Below are positions 1-7,913 of a DNA stretch of 51,185 nucleotides, piece by piece; within the stretch, counting starts at the first letter, position 1, and each line of letters opens with the position of its first letter. The stretch covers positions 1 through 51,185 of the IMG/VR virus record IMGVR_UViG_3300027747_001067. One strand, 5' to 3'. The notes under the pieces were generated by a model that was not told the origin of the DNA, made no database searches, and saw only the letters and a list, made by a program, of their open reading frames with translations. The position numbers were made by a program, and so were the translations under genes. This DNA comes from a virus.

Positions 1-864
1 CGATAGCTTCTGAACGCACTCGTCTAGGAAGGCGGTCTTGCTCTTGGCAGAACCGGTGCCCTCCAGTTGGACACCGTGGTACTCAGCGGACTTCATGGCT
101 AGGTCGGATGCGATGAGCATGGTCTCACGCATGTCACCAAGGTCCTCGCGGGACATGGGGATGCCGGCTTCGGACATGGTGATGATGGTCCACAGACAGT
201 CGGAGTAGTGCTGGATGCAGTAGGGCGAGAGCTTGTCCGTGTCGGGCCAGTCGATCAGGATGCGACGGGCCAACTCGGCTGAGGCAAGCAAGGTGTTGTG
301 CGTGTCTTGTGCTGCGTAGTCGAGGAACTGCGGATCGTGGGGGGACCTGAACTTGCCGTCCTTGATGGTACGCTTGTACGCATGAGTACCGAGGACAGGA
401 CCGAGAGACTTGAGGGATCGCTCTGGCCTGAGTTCCGAGTGCAGATAGTTAAGGATCGAGAGGTCATACAAAGTTTTGCTGTGTGGGGGCAGAGCGAACT
501 GAAAGCGGTGATCGCATGCGCGAAGGAACTGCAGATCAAAGGGCAGGTTCATGCCGAGGATCGTGTCGGCCCAGGTAAGCCAACGATGCAGGAGTACGCG
601 ATCCTTTTCTACATCCATGTGTAGGGTGAAGGTGCAGCATGGCTTGGCCTTGTCCATAGTGACATGAGCAAGGTAAGTCTTGGCGCACGGGCACGAGTGG
701 ACCTCGGTGGTGATGGTGCAGGTGAGGACCATGTTGTCCTTCGAGACGCCGTCGGTTTGCATGGCGCGCTGAGGATGGAACACGGACTGTGAGGGGAGAG
801 ATTGACCCTTGGCGTTGGCGACGCATGAGCCGTACGTCTCGATGTCAAGGGAGATCAGTTTCAT
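1..864 (-). CDS. DNA polymerase I family, N-terminal part (3'-5' exonuclease domain); continues at 51185
   Basis: This is the first 288 codons of a family A (PolA-type) replicative polymerase. The ATG at 864 overlaps the stop of the preceding gene as ATGA. A DnaQ-like proofreading domain is visible: Exo I is D7 and E9 in DIETYG, Exo II is the N106..FD110 segment (GMNLPFDLQFL), and Exo III is YAAQD with D187. The frame is open to base 1, where codon 288 ends exactly, and continues in phase at 51185. A full protein of 664 aa fits a phage PolA without a 5'-3' exonuclease domain. It should copy the phage genome in the cytoplasm, with the helicase-primase at 10002-11399 as likely partner. The only inference is that the two window ends join. 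Confidence 0.93.
   Translation of the reverse strand, partial: MKLISLDIETYGSCVANAKGQSLPSQSVFHPQRAMQTDGVSKDNMVLTCTITTEVHSCPCAKTYLAHVTMDKAKPCCTFTLHMDVEKDRVLLHRWLTWADTILGMNLPFDLQFLRACDHRFQFALPPHSKTLYDLSILNYLHSELRPERSLKSLGPVLGTHAYKRTIKDGKFRSPHDPQFLDYAAQDTHNTLLASAELARRILIDWPDTDKLSPYCIQHYSDCLWTIITMSEAGIPMSREDLGDMRETMLIASDLAMKSAEYHGVQLEGTGSAKSKTAFLDECVQKLS
337..346 (+). repeat. Polar motif GTGGGGGGAC (plus strand)
   Basis: An exact copy inside polA. On the coding (minus) strand it reads TCC CCC CAC, Ser-Pro-His 174-176. Confidence 0.85.
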
Positions 865-1034
865 GGGGCAGCCTTTTGATTGAGGTAGTCGGTGAGGAAG
901 GTGCGGGCTCGGTCGATGAGATCGAACGCTTCTTCCCAGTTGCCAAACTCTTCAAGGGTGTAGTCAAGGAATGCGTCGTCGAGATCCTCGAGGAGTTCGG
1001 TTGCTTCCTTGGTCATGTTCTTCTTCTTTTTCAT
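861..1034 (-). CDS. small acidic hypothetical protein (57 aa)
   Basis: A 57-residue acidic protein that begins with a run of four lysines (MKKKKN) and then becomes rich in Glu and Asp, with helical-looking segments (LLEDLDDAFLDY, NWEEAFDLIDRA). The start at 1034 has AAAGGA about nine bases upstream. A second ATG six codons in is also possible. Its TGA overlaps the polA ATG, so it is probably translationally coupled to the polymerase. I recognise no family, and size and charge alone do not give a function. Confidence 0.65.
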   Translation of the reverse strand: MKKKKNMTKEATELLEDLDDAFLDYTLEEFGNWEEAFDLIDRARTFLTDYLNQKAAP

Positions 1035-1245
1035 TGTCTGATTCCTTTGGATGAATCTGCAGTGTGTCGTTGCGGACGACGGTGACTTGGTGATCCATGA
1101 AGTGGCGGATGCGTCCGTCGTCAAGGACCACTGCGTAGCAGGCGTTGGTGTACATACCTGGGCTACAGATGTACAGGAGGTACCCCTCACCGAGTGGGGT
1201 GTTGACTGGGATGAGTTGCTGGAACTCGTGTATCTGGTTGTGCAT
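964..1245 (-). CDS. hypothetical protein (93 aa)
   Basis: This 93-aa protein has a beta-rich N-terminal two-thirds (segments like EGYLLYICSPGMY and CYAVVLDDGRIRHFM) and a charged C-terminal tail. The tail is encoded in the stretch shared with the next gene, an overlap of 71 bases in another frame. The ATG at 1245 is preceded by AGAGAAGATCC, a moderate ribosome-binding site. The N-terminal half looks like genuine protein, while the tail may be a by-product of the overlap. No family recognised. Confidence 0.6.
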   Translation of the reverse strand: MHNQIHEFQQLIPVNTPLGEGYLLYICSPGMYTNACYAVVLDDGRIRHFMDHQVTVVRNDTLQIHPKESDNEKEEEHDQGSNRTPRGSRRRIP

Positions 1246-1363
1246 GGATCTTCTCTAGCTCAAATAGTTTTCGCATGGCATGACGCAGCTTCATGATCTC
1301 CATGAGTGCTGACTTGCACGATGGGCATGACGAGGACTGTAGCGTTTCGATCAACGTGTCCAT
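1187..1363 (-). CDS. small CxxC protein (58 aa), tentative
   Basis: A short frame starting with ATG at 1363, four bases after the uracil-DNA glycosylase stop. It carries a CPSC motif at residues 13-16 and a following helix rich in Met, Leu, Arg and Lys. A single CxxC could bind metal only as a dimer or with a partner. It overlaps the next gene by 59 bases. There is no convincing Shine-Dalgarno sequence, so expression would rest on coupling to the gene upstream. It fills what would otherwise be a gap of about 120 bases in a tightly packed arm. Confidence 0.4.
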   Translation of the reverse strand: MDTLIETLQSSSCPSCKSALMEIMKLRHAMRKLFELEKIHAQPDTRVPATHPSQHPTR

Positions 1364-1366
1364 GGG

Positions 1367-2092
1367 TCAGTTCATCTTGGGGTTCTTTCGGAACTCATCG
1401 TTCCAGTGGTTGGCTTCCGCTGGGTCGTTGGGTGAGAAGGGGGTGACAATGCGTGGGCTGGATGCTACGGGCATCTGGCCGATGATGGCTGAATGGACAA
1501 GGGTCATGTGGTCGGCGACGGGGTGGAGGAGGTTGCGAGAGCGGAGCACGGCGGCTGGGTGGAACGTGGTGAAGAGTTGCCAGTCTCCCCATAGTCCGGT
1601 CGGTGTACCTTGTCGGTTGAATGCAGAGGTTAGCGACCAGGGCTTGGGCTGTGTGAACTTGGTGACAGTGGAGATGGCGTGGGCACCGACGCAGAGCAGG
1701 ATCTTGGGAACGTGGGGGGCAATGAGTTGGCCAACGGCATTGAGATCCTGAGCAGAGAAGGCAGGGAAACAAGTGCGGAAGTGACGGGGCTTGGGTGGTG
1801 CAGCGGCTGGCGTGTAGCAGCGGGCTGCGTTGAGGAGGATGACTGAGGCGTGAGGCAGGATGGATGGGAGGTAGATCTCCTTGAGCATCTTGCCTGATGG
1901 CCCAACGAATGGCTCGTTGAAGCGGTCCTCTTGGAAGCCTGGGTTCATGCCGAGCACTGCGACGATGGGTGTGAGGGGTGAAGGTAGCAACGACTCAGAA
2001 AGAAAAACCCCGGGGACTCCAGGGTTCTTCGCGTGCTTGTGCAGTTCGCAGGCAGTGCAGGATGGGGCGGGGAGTAACAGTGGTAGGTTCAT
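1367..2092 (-). CDS. uracil-DNA glycosylase, family 4-like (Fe-S type)
   Basis: A 241-aa protein with the signature of Fe-S uracil-DNA glycosylases, which excise uracil from DNA and start base-excision repair. The catalytic/uracil-binding region is GMNPGFQED (48-56) followed by PFVGPSG (61-67), matching the family GExPGxxED..PFVGxxG pattern with GMN in place of GEA. A late motif TFHPAAVLR contains H178. Four cysteines at 12, 15, 92 and 108 have the family spacing for a 4Fe-4S cluster. The start at 2092 was chosen over a longer frame because AAGGAG lies seven bases upstream and because it overlaps the previous stop as ATGA. In a phage it may guard against dUMP or act on host DNA. Confidence 0.8.
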   Translation of the reverse strand: MNLPLLLPAPSCTACELHKHAKNPGVPGVFLSESLLPSPLTPIVAVLGMNPGFQEDRFNEPFVGPSGKMLKEIYLPSILPHASVILLNAARCYTPAAAPPKPRHFRTCFPAFSAQDLNAVGQLIAPHVPKILLCVGAHAISTVTKFTQPKPWSLTSAFNRQGTPTGLWGDWQLFTTFHPAAVLRSRNLLHPVADHMTLVHSAIIGQMPVASSPRIVTPFSPNDPAEANHWNDEFRKNPKMN

Positions 2093-2370
2093 GCGGGCTC
2101 CTTCTGTGGGGGGATGCACCAATCCCAGATGGCTTCGTACTGATCTGGGATGATGAGCTTGCGACAGAGTTCGTGCTGATCGCGGTCGATCATGAAGGCG
2201 TAGGGGAAGAGCTTGTCACCGTCGGGGTGAGACTCGATGATGCAAAGGGTTGGGTAACGGGCTCCTGTGTCCTCATGGCGCAGATCCACAAGTGTGATGG
2301 CGGGTATGGGTCGCTGCTTGAAAGCGTGCCACAGAGTACGCAGGTTAGTTCCGTTGGCTTCAGATGGCAT
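2089..2370 (-). CDS. hypothetical protein (93 aa)
   Basis: This protein starts at 2370 behind AGAAGGATCC and ends inside the ATGA shared with the glycosylase gene. It is 93 aa, soluble, with no membrane segment. The sequence alternates short beta-like and polar segments (ITLVDLRHEDTG, YPTLCIIESHPDGD) and ends in a Trp- and Pro-containing tail. I recognise no family. It sits between the VWA protein and the glycosylase in the same minus-strand operon. Confidence 0.7.
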   Translation of the reverse strand: MPSEANGTNLRTLWHAFKQRPIPAITLVDLRHEDTGARYPTLCIIESHPDGDKLFPYAFMIDRDQHELCRKLIIPDQYEAIWDWCIPPQKEPA

Positions 2371-2383
2371 AGTGCGGATCCTT

Positions 2384-4498
2384 CTACTGGTTGGCAAGAC
2401 ACTGACCAATTCCTGTGATGAGCTGGCATGCAACGGGCACGGCATCCAGCGGGGACTCAACCTTGAACCACTTGTCGTGATTGTACTGCTGACGGAGAGT
2501 CTGTGCATCAATGCCGAAGCCGAAGCCGACGGTGAACACGGGAATGGGAATGTTGTCAACGATGTGACGGACGCTGGAGATGCCATCGTTGAAGGGCTCC
2601 TGATTGTGGTAAGGATCTTCGACGCCACCGCAGGGTGCACCGTCAGTGAGATGGATGATGATCTTGGTTGCGTCGGGGTGATGAGCAAAGAGGTAATCGG
2701 ACGCAGACTTGATCGCGGTTGCAGACGGAGTGCCACCGGTGGGGTACGAGTAGAGGAGAGCGGAGTCAGTGTCGAGGCGACGCATGCTGCACACGGGGAT
2801 ACTGCTGTCTGCAGATGGATCAGACTTGGTGTGCACGAAGTAGTCGCTGTCATCGGCAACGCAACCGCTGCAGTAAGCGAAGGAGGACAGCGAGACGTTG
2901 GATGCACGAGCCAAGCCGTCCTTGAGACCGGCAAGGAATGCAAGCGCTTCCTGCATCACGTTGTGACTGGGCTCGTACTTGTGGGTAGCGAGGTCGATCT
3001 CCGTGGGGTAGACATTGAGGGACATGGACGAGGAAGAGTCAAGGACGACGGCGATTGCGATCTGGCCGTGACCTGCCTCGGGGGGGATGGAGAAGATACG
3101 CGGATCGTTGAAGGCTGCAAGGTTAAGCAGGCTGCCCTCGTCGAGCACACCCTGGAGTTGGGCGTGGTCAGTGGGTGGTGGGGCAGGCACGTGCCACGCA
3201 GCAGCACTGATGGCCTCTGCGATGGGAGCACGGACCTTGTCTTGCAGGCGCTTGGACTTGGCGGCGTACTCACGCAACTTGGGATTGCGTGCAAGGACGG
3301 GGGCCATCTGCTCTTCAGTCATCATGTCGTAGAAGATGGATGGTGGGGGTATGCCCACACAGGGCGAGTCGGTGGGTTCCCACTGAGCATCTTCCTTGGA
3401 CGGCTCGATGACGCAGTCACCGCTTGTGTGCTGCTTGCGGTGGAAGGACTCGTCCTTGTCGGGGGTACCGTCGATACCGAGTCCGCTGCTGCCACGACGA
3501 GGAGTGGTACTGCGCTTGGGCTTCTCCTCGTGGGGGGACAGGACGCGGGCCAGGTAATCGACGAGTTCGCTGATGGCAAAGATGTGTTCTTCGTTGGTGC
3601 GACACTTGGAAAGGATGCCGGGCCATGCTTGGACGGCGAGGTCATAGGCAGACTTGAACTGCTTGGGGAACGGGATGCGCTGGTCGGGTGCAGCGTTGAG
3701 GTTCCATGCAAGGGCCATGCAGAAGCGACGGAGTTCCGAACGGTACTTGCTCTTGGTCTTGACAGCCGAGGCAACCTCCTCCGTGGGGGGAAGGAGCACG
3801 GAGTCTTGGGCTTCGAAGATGGAGTGCCAGCCCGGCCATTGGGTAAGGATCTTGGTGCGGATGTCACGGACACAGGCTGCGTACCAGACGTCAAGCACGC
3901 AGTCAGCATGGACAGAAAGAATATCGCAGCAACCACTTGGCATAGGTGGAAGGTTGGTGTTCTTGAGCAGGTCGGCCACGAACATGAGACCGTGGTAACC
4001 GATGTTGAGGCATGCGTTGTCACGCTCCATGGACTCGAGGCCATAGCCGGTGATGGCATCGGCCAGGGTGTAGATGTCGGGAACGTGGTCAAGCATGCGG
4101 TCAGAGATGAGACTGCCGGGGATGTAGATGCTGGGTCCCCGGTCGGTCATTGGGTCATAGGGTGTGTTGGGGTTGTCCCAGATGTCACCGTGTCGATAGG
4201 CATTGATGAAGTTGTTGACGATGTCAATCTTCTCGCTGGCATTGGGCTGTCGCCTCCAGTCTGCTACGTAACGGTCCATGTGGCCGGCGAAGGCTTCGAT
4301 GGCGGATGAGATGGAGAGACGCTCGATGGTCTCGAGGGGCACGTAGTTAACACCAATAGGGCGGCAAGCCCAGAGAGACCATACCTTGTTGGTGATCTCA
4401 CTCGTGCGGTTGAGGATGTTGCGCTTGTCAGATCCATCGTCGGTGTCGAACCAACCGCTGGTGTCGATGTCGAAGTTGTCAAGGATGCGTTGAAACAT
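2384..4498 (-). CDS. VWA-domain protein, CobT-like partner of the MoxR ATPase
   Basis: A 704-aa protein whose last third is a von Willebrand factor A domain with a complete metal-ion-dependent adhesion site: DSSSS at 487-491, a threonine in the TGGTPSAT segment near 590, and Asp 619 in LTDGAP. The N-terminal 400 residues are helical and charged, as in CobT-type proteins. The start at 4498 overlaps the stop of the upstream AAA+ gene as TAATG. That coupling and gene order are the classic MoxR-VWA (CobS-CobT-like) arrangement, in which the ATPase remodels or metal-loads a target presented by the VWA protein. There is no sign of cobalamin biosynthesis here, so a chaperone-like role is likelier than cobalt chelation. 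The substrate is unknown. Confidence 0.82.
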   Translation of the reverse strand: MFQRILDNFDIDTSGWFDTDDGSDKRNILNRTSEITNKVWSLWACRPIGVNYVPLETIERLSISSAIEAFAGHMDRYVADWRRQPNASEKIDIVNNFINAYRHGDIWDNPNTPYDPMTDRGPSIYIPGSLISDRMLDHVPDIYTLADAITGYGLESMERDNACLNIGYHGLMFVADLLKNTNLPPMPSGCCDILSVHADCVLDVWYAACVRDIRTKILTQWPGWHSIFEAQDSVLLPPTEEVASAVKTKSKYRSELRRFCMALAWNLNAAPDQRIPFPKQFKSAYDLAVQAWPGILSKCRTNEEHIFAISELVDYLARVLSPHEEKPKRSTTPRRGSSGLGIDGTPDKDESFHRKQHTSGDCVIEPSKEDAQWEPTDSPCVGIPPPSIFYDMMTEEQMAPVLARNPKLREYAAKSKRLQDKVRAPIAEAISAAAWHVPAPPPTDHAQLQGVLDEGSLLNLAAFNDPRIFSIPPEAGHGQIAIAVVLDSSSSMSLNVYPTEIDLATHKYEPSHNVMQEALAFLAGLKDGLARASNVSLSSFAYCSGCVADDSDYFVHTKSDPSADSSIPVCSMRRLDTDSALLYSYPTGGTPSATAIKSASDYLFAHHPDATKIIIHLTDGAPCGGVEDPYHNQEPFNDGISSVRHIVDNIPIPVFTVGFGFGIDAQTLRQQYNHDKWFKVESPLDAVPVACQLITGIGQCLANQ
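3530..3539 (+). repeat. Polar motif GTGGGGGGAC (plus strand)
   Basis: An exact copy inside the VWA gene; the coding strand reads TCC CCC CAC. A near-copy ending in AA lies at 3783-3792. Confidence 0.85.
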
Positions 4499-5520
4499 TA
4501 GAAGGGCTCCGCGTTGGTGGTGGTGACGGTGTCGGACACGAGGCCGGGGAACTTGCCGGCGAGGAGAGTGGCCATCGCTGCGCGCTTCGAGTGGTCCTCG
4601 ATCTTGGACAGGATAGTATAGCGCAGGGACTGCTGGCCGTACTTGGCGATGTCGGAAGCGGCGGCAAGCAGTTCGCGGGTGGAGATGGGCTCGTGCGTGG
4701 AGTTCTTGCCTCGGGTGTTGGAGGCGATGTGAGCGAGAGCAACGCACGAGTCGATGTCAAGAGTGGTACGACGCTGGAGCAGCATGGCCTCCTTGGGGGT
4801 GGGCAGGTAGGTGACTTCGATGACACGCGAGAAGCGGTCGCGGAGGGCCAGGTCAACGGGCGAGGCACCGAGATACTTGGCACCCATGTTGGTGGTAGCG
4901 ACGAACGTGGTGTTGGGTCCGACGCGTACTGCTGAGCCGCGTTCCTCGATCCACGAGGCACGACGGTGGTCGAGCAGAGGCATGAGACCGTTGAGCACGG
5001 AGGCAGGTGCGCGGTTGAGTTCGTCGAGGACGACGACGCAGTTGCCAGAGGTGACGGCGCGCACGAACTCGGTGTCCTGCCAACGGATGCTGCCGTTGTG
5101 CACGGTGCGGAAGCCGAACCAATCGCGTGGCTCACGGATCACGGAGCAGTCCATGATGAGCAGGCGCTTGTTGGTTTCCTGTGCGAGCCACTGACCGATG
5201 GAGGTCTTGCCGCAGCCGGCGGGACCGACGAGGCGCAGGTTCTCGATGCCGGTGGAGGTACCGATGGACATCAGGAACGACTTGAGGTTGTCATCGAGTT
5301 CGAGGTCGATGCGCTCGGTGGGGGTAGCGGGCATGGTGCCAGGGACATCGAGTCCGTGGGGGGATGCGGCGAACAGACCGTCATCGAAGGCGGGCTTGTG
5401 TGTGTCCATTGGCATGGGCTCCGGTGTGGTGCGTCGAGTAGTCATGGTGGGTGCGGGGTTGGCGGCGTTCATGCGGGCACGAAGGGCTGCAATGGCAGCA
5501 GGCGAGAGGTTCAGGTTCAT
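4498..5520 (-). CDS. MoxR/CobS-like AAA+ ATPase
   Basis: A 340-aa AAA+ ATPase. Walker A is GPAGCGKTS (99-107), Walker B is VVVLDE (162-167), sensor 1 is the Asn of ATTN (211), and an arginine finger candidate lies in RDRF (227-230). The long post-Walker-B segment, with LNRAP and a GLMPLLD stretch, is typical of the MoxR clade. The first 70 residues are Pro/Thr-rich and probably disordered. The start at 5520 has TAAGGAACTCACCA upstream. Its stop overlaps the start of the VWA gene, so the two should be made together and form an ATPase-adaptor complex. Confidence 0.9.
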   Translation of the reverse strand: MNLNLSPAAIAALRARMNAANPAPTMTTRRTTPEPMPMDTHKPAFDDGLFAASPHGLDVPGTMPATPTERIDLELDDNLKSFLMSIGTSTGIENLRLVGPAGCGKTSIGQWLAQETNKRLLIMDCSVIREPRDWFGFRTVHNGSIRWQDTEFVRAVTSGNCVVVLDELNRAPASVLNGLMPLLDHRRASWIEERGSAVRVGPNTTFVATTNMGAKYLGASPVDLALRDRFSRVIEVTYLPTPKEAMLLQRRTTLDIDSCVALAHIASNTRGKNSTHEPISTRELLAAASDIAKYGQQSLRYTILSKIEDHSKRAAMATLLAGKFPGLVSDTVTTTNAEPF

Positions 5521-5538
5521 TGGTGAGTTCCTTATGGG

Positions 5539-5997
5539 TTAGCAGGCTGAGAATCCACCGCACGCGCGGAGGAAGTTGATCCACTCTTCGAGTTTGGATC
5601 GGGTGATGGAGTAGACAGGGACCCAGTTGGGGTCACGAGTGGCAACGGATTGTTGCTGTTGGCGAGTGATGAACTGACCGGTGTTCTTGTCGACAAGCAT
5701 CTCCTCTGATTCCTCGGGTAGAGGTGGAGTCCAGTGGTCATTGCCGGTAGCGTCGTAGTGCGTGGCCTCGAACTCATTGTCGAGGAAGTCCTGGAATTGT
5801 TCGGCGATGCGGTTGCACATGGCCTGGTTGTTGGGACCAGCGCCATCGTTGGCACCAAGTCGAGTGAGCATGGTGTCACCGAGGAACTGACATCGGGAAC
5901 ACAGCAGGTAGTGGATGGGACGCCAGGTCCAGATCGAGGCACGAAAGTATTCGCCATCGGTGTGAGATGGCTTGCGTCCATGTACATCAAACCCCAT
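5539..5997 (-). CDS. conserved phage hypothetical protein (GFDVHG family)
   Basis: A 152-aa protein with the N-terminus MGFDVHGRKPSHTDGEYFR followed by WTWRPI. This pattern (MGFDxxG..P..xxGEYFR..xWxWRPL) recurs in many phage proteins of unknown function, as far as I recall. Two cysteines in LLCSRCQF could bind metal with others further on. The start at 5997 sits behind AAGGAGGACAACGACA and overlaps the end of the coiled-coil gene upstream by 11 bases. No enzymatic motif seen. Confidence 0.78.
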   Translation of the reverse strand: MGFDVHGRKPSHTDGEYFRASIWTWRPIHYLLCSRCQFLGDTMLTRLGANDGAGPNNQAMCNRIAEQFQDFLDNEFEATHYDATGNDHWTPPLPEESEEMLVDKNTGQFITRQQQQSVATRDPNWVPVYSITRSKLEEWINFLRACGGFSAC

Positions 5998-6178
5998 TGT
6001 CGTTGTCCTCCTTGAGCATGTGGTAGATCTTTTCGAGCAGGTCACGCAGCAAGTCGACGCGCTTGTTGGTTGCGTCGAGTTGGTTCTGTTGGTTCTCGAA
6101 GAGCTTGTGCGCAGTGTCGATGACGTGGTTGTGCTTCTCTTCGAGGGTGTCAAGACGATCGTTGATTGCGTCAATCAT
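5987..6178 (-). CDS. small coiled-coil protein (63 aa)
   Basis: A 63-aa helix-forming protein with heptad-like Leu, Ile and Val spacing along nearly its whole length (DRLDTLEEKHNHV, NKRVDLLRDLLEKI). It probably forms a coiled-coil dimer or oligomer. The start at 6178 lies eight bases after the upstream stop codon and has only a weak GGAT-type Shine-Dalgarno sequence, so it may be coupled to the gene before it. No family assigned. Confidence 0.65.
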   Translation of the reverse strand: MIDAINDRLDTLEEKHNHVIDTAHKLFENQQNQLDATNKRVDLLRDLLEKIYHMLKEDNDNGV

Positions 6179-6186
6179 GGTGTTGG

Positions 6187-6750
6187 TTATCCGAAGGGGG
6201 ACTTGGGATCAGAGGGCAGGTTGTTGTAGTCGTCCGGGTAGGGCGAGTCCTTGTAGAGCGGGTCGAAGGTGGGTGGCTTGGGCTTGAGGTAATCAGCAGG
6301 CTTGGGGTTGAAGCCCATCTCTTTGAGGACTTCGGGCATGTGCTTGCCGTTGATGGAGACGTCCTCTTCATTGGCCTTCTTGGGCATGACCACGACCAGA
6401 CCGATACGATCGGGCTGGCCGGGCAGGGAGATAGGACCGAGGTCGTCCTGCTCCTTGAGGATGGTGGTGCCACGGAGGGAGGCAGCCATCATGAGCTTCA
6501 TGCACAGCAGGTCGAAGAACTCAACCCACACGCGGTCAGGGGTGCAGTGATCGGGGGACTGTTGCGTGATGATCTCGTGCTGGGCACCGGCCTTGCCACC
6601 GAAAGGCGTGGTGGCAAAGCAGTCGTAGTCACAAGCATCGACGCGGTCAGCGACGACGTTGTTGCCACGCGTGCGTGTGCGGGAGATGGAGATGACGGTG
6701 CCGTCACCTGCTGCGGTGCTGATAGTGATGGAATGGACAAGTCGATTCAC
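6187..6750 (-). CDS. hypothetical protein (187 aa), GTG start
   Basis: I place the start at the GTG at 6750 because it overlaps the upstream TGA as GTGA and has CGGAG eight bases before it. A longer frame back to 6792 has no such support. The protein has a beta-rich first half and a hydrophobic helix (VWVEFFDLLCMKLMMAASL). It ends in a Pro/Asp/Lys-rich tail of about 50 residues that looks disordered. No family recognised. It lies in a run of small unknown genes between the leader-bearing genes and the MoxR-VWA pair. Confidence 0.7.
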   Translation of the reverse strand: MNRLVHSITISTAAGDGTVISISRTRTRGNNVVADRVDACDYDCFATTPFGGKAGAQHEIITQQSPDHCTPDRVWVEFFDLLCMKLMMAASLRGTTILKEQDDLGPISLPGQPDRIGLVVVMPKKANEEDVSINGKHMPEVLKEMGFNPKPADYLKPKPPTFDPLYKDSPYPDDYNNLPSDPKSPFG

Positions 6751-7292
6751 TTGACGATCTCCGAAGGATGGCGTGAGGCTGGCCCGACCCACGATGAGTC
6801 GAGCAACAGACGATGAGAGTCATTGCGACGGAAGCGACGGTATCGGTTGTCGCCGATACGGAAGTCGGGGTCGCCTTTGGTGTGGATGCGTACGTTGGCG
6901 GTGCGGCAGACACGACGAGGAGGAAGTGCAGCAGCGCTGATCTCTGACTTGCTGACGCTACCGAAGAGAGCAAGGATGGAGCGTGCAGTGAGGTTGTCAC
7001 TGGACATGAGAGCGGCTGAGTCAACACGTCCGAGGCTGCGTTCGATGAACGAGTCGGCTTGGTGTCGAGTGCGTTCGTTGCTGGAACGAAGGCGTTCGGC
7101 GTGCTCCCAGTTGCAGGTGCGGAGGGAGAAGTTGGGCGTGTCGCAACCGTCAGAGTCGATGCGAGGCACGGCGTTATTGGGATCGACCAGCATCACACGA
7201 CCACTGACGATGCGGATGGGGATGTTACCGAGCGAGAGGGTGTTGAACTTCACATCGGACGGGCGAATGTCGTCAATCTTGTAGAAGGACAT
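6747..7292 (-). CDS. hypothetical protein (181 aa)
   Basis: A 181-aa protein, basic at the C-terminus (RYRRFRRNDSHR). An N-terminal segment FYKIDDIRPSDVKFNTLS is followed by a beta-like stretch IPIRIVSGRVMLVDP. The start at 7292 is behind TAAGGAACTCGCC, nearly the same ribosome-binding site as the MoxR gene. The basic C-terminal patch could bind nucleic acid, but nothing recognisable supports a specific role. Confidence 0.7.
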   Translation of the reverse strand: MSFYKIDDIRPSDVKFNTLSLGNIPIRIVSGRVMLVDPNNAVPRIDSDGCDTPNFSLRTCNWEHAERLRSSNERTRHQADSFIERSLGRVDSAALMSSDNLTARSILALFGSVSKSEISAAALPPRRVCRTANVRIHTKGDPDFRIGDNRYRRFRRNDSHRLLLDSSWVGPASRHPSEIVK

Positions 7293-7321
7293 GGCGAGTT
7301 CCTTATTGAGGTTGGGTCACG

Positions 7322-7355
7322 CCCCCCACTGCCATGGTGTATGGACAGTGGGGGG
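7322..7355. repeat. inverted repeat CCCCCCACTG...CAGTGGGGGG
   Basis: A perfect 10-base inverted repeat with a 14-base spacer, in the 78-base gap between two minus-strand genes. The right arm contains the polar motif GTGGGGGGAC (7348-7357). There is no T-run beside it, so it is not a standard terminator. A protein-binding site or an mRNA 5' hairpin are alternatives. Confidence 0.7.
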
Positions 7356-7357
7356 AC
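7348..7357 (+). repeat. Polar motif GTGGGGGGAC (plus strand)
   Basis: The only exact plus-strand copy outside coding sequence. It forms the right arm of the inverted repeat at 7322-7355. Confidence 0.85.
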
Positions 7358-7370
7358 ATGACGGTGGGGG

Positions 7371-7913
7371 TCACGAAAGCTGAGCGTCTTCGCTCGGATC
7401 AGACTGCTCGCCCGTGTTGGACAGAGCAGACGGTTGAGCAGGAGCGTCGGTGTCGGAGTCATGACGCTGCGACTTGATCACAGACTGGACAGCCTCGCTG
7501 AGAGGCTTGACGCCAGTGACCTTGTTGCGAGCACCGTAGTCCTTGCTGACTTCCTTGCCGACTGAGACAGTGAACACGACGCCTGAGTGCAGAGCCTTCT
7601 CAAGCTCGAGGCTGAACATGCGAGTCGTGATGGTGGCGTCACTGTCAAGCTGCATGTCGCAAGCCTTGAGGTAGTGCGCGTAACGCCACACCACGCCGTC
7701 GTTGACCAGCGTGCAGTCGGTGTCGTTGTGCAGCGGGGGCAGCAAGTCGAACACCTTGGCGGTACGGCCCGAGTCGAGCGTGATGTCGAGCACGACCGAG
7801 ATGTTGAACAGACCGGGCTTGGACTTGGACGGACGCAGTTCCACCTTGTTGATGGTGGCGCAGTAGTCACCGGCGGTGATGAGCAAACGATCCTGCATTT
7901 CAGTGATGTTCAT
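7371..7913 (-). CDS. possible single-stranded DNA-binding protein (180 aa)
   Basis: A 180-aa protein with a beta-rich body and a flexible, acidic, Ser/Gln/Pro-rich C-terminal tail ending in EDAQLS. Body segments include SKPGLFNISVVLDITLDSG and FTVSVGKEVSKDYG. An OB-like body with an acidic tail is the pattern of phage SSB proteins such as T7 gp2.5, but I see no diagnostic motif, so this is inference. The start at 7913 has TAGGAGAACTCGCC upstream and lies about 80 bases after a leader box (7993-8002). Its own leader suggests high or separately timed expression, which would suit an SSB. Confidence 0.6.
   Translation of the reverse strand: MNITEMQDRLLITAGDYCATINKVELRPSKSKPGLFNISVVLDITLDSGRTAKVFDLLPPLHNDTDCTLVNDGVVWRYAHYLKACDMQLDSDATITTRMFSLELEKALHSGVVFTVSVGKEVSKDYGARNKVTGVKPLSEAVQSVIKSQRHDSDTDAPAQPSALSNTGEQSDPSEDAQLS

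Noticed and set aside
2267-4309. A 680-codon open frame on the plus strand
   Set aside because: It lies antisense to the VWA gene, whose protein has clear motifs. It is rich in Gly, Val and Asp with no domain, and its frame is explained by the codon bias of the true gene.
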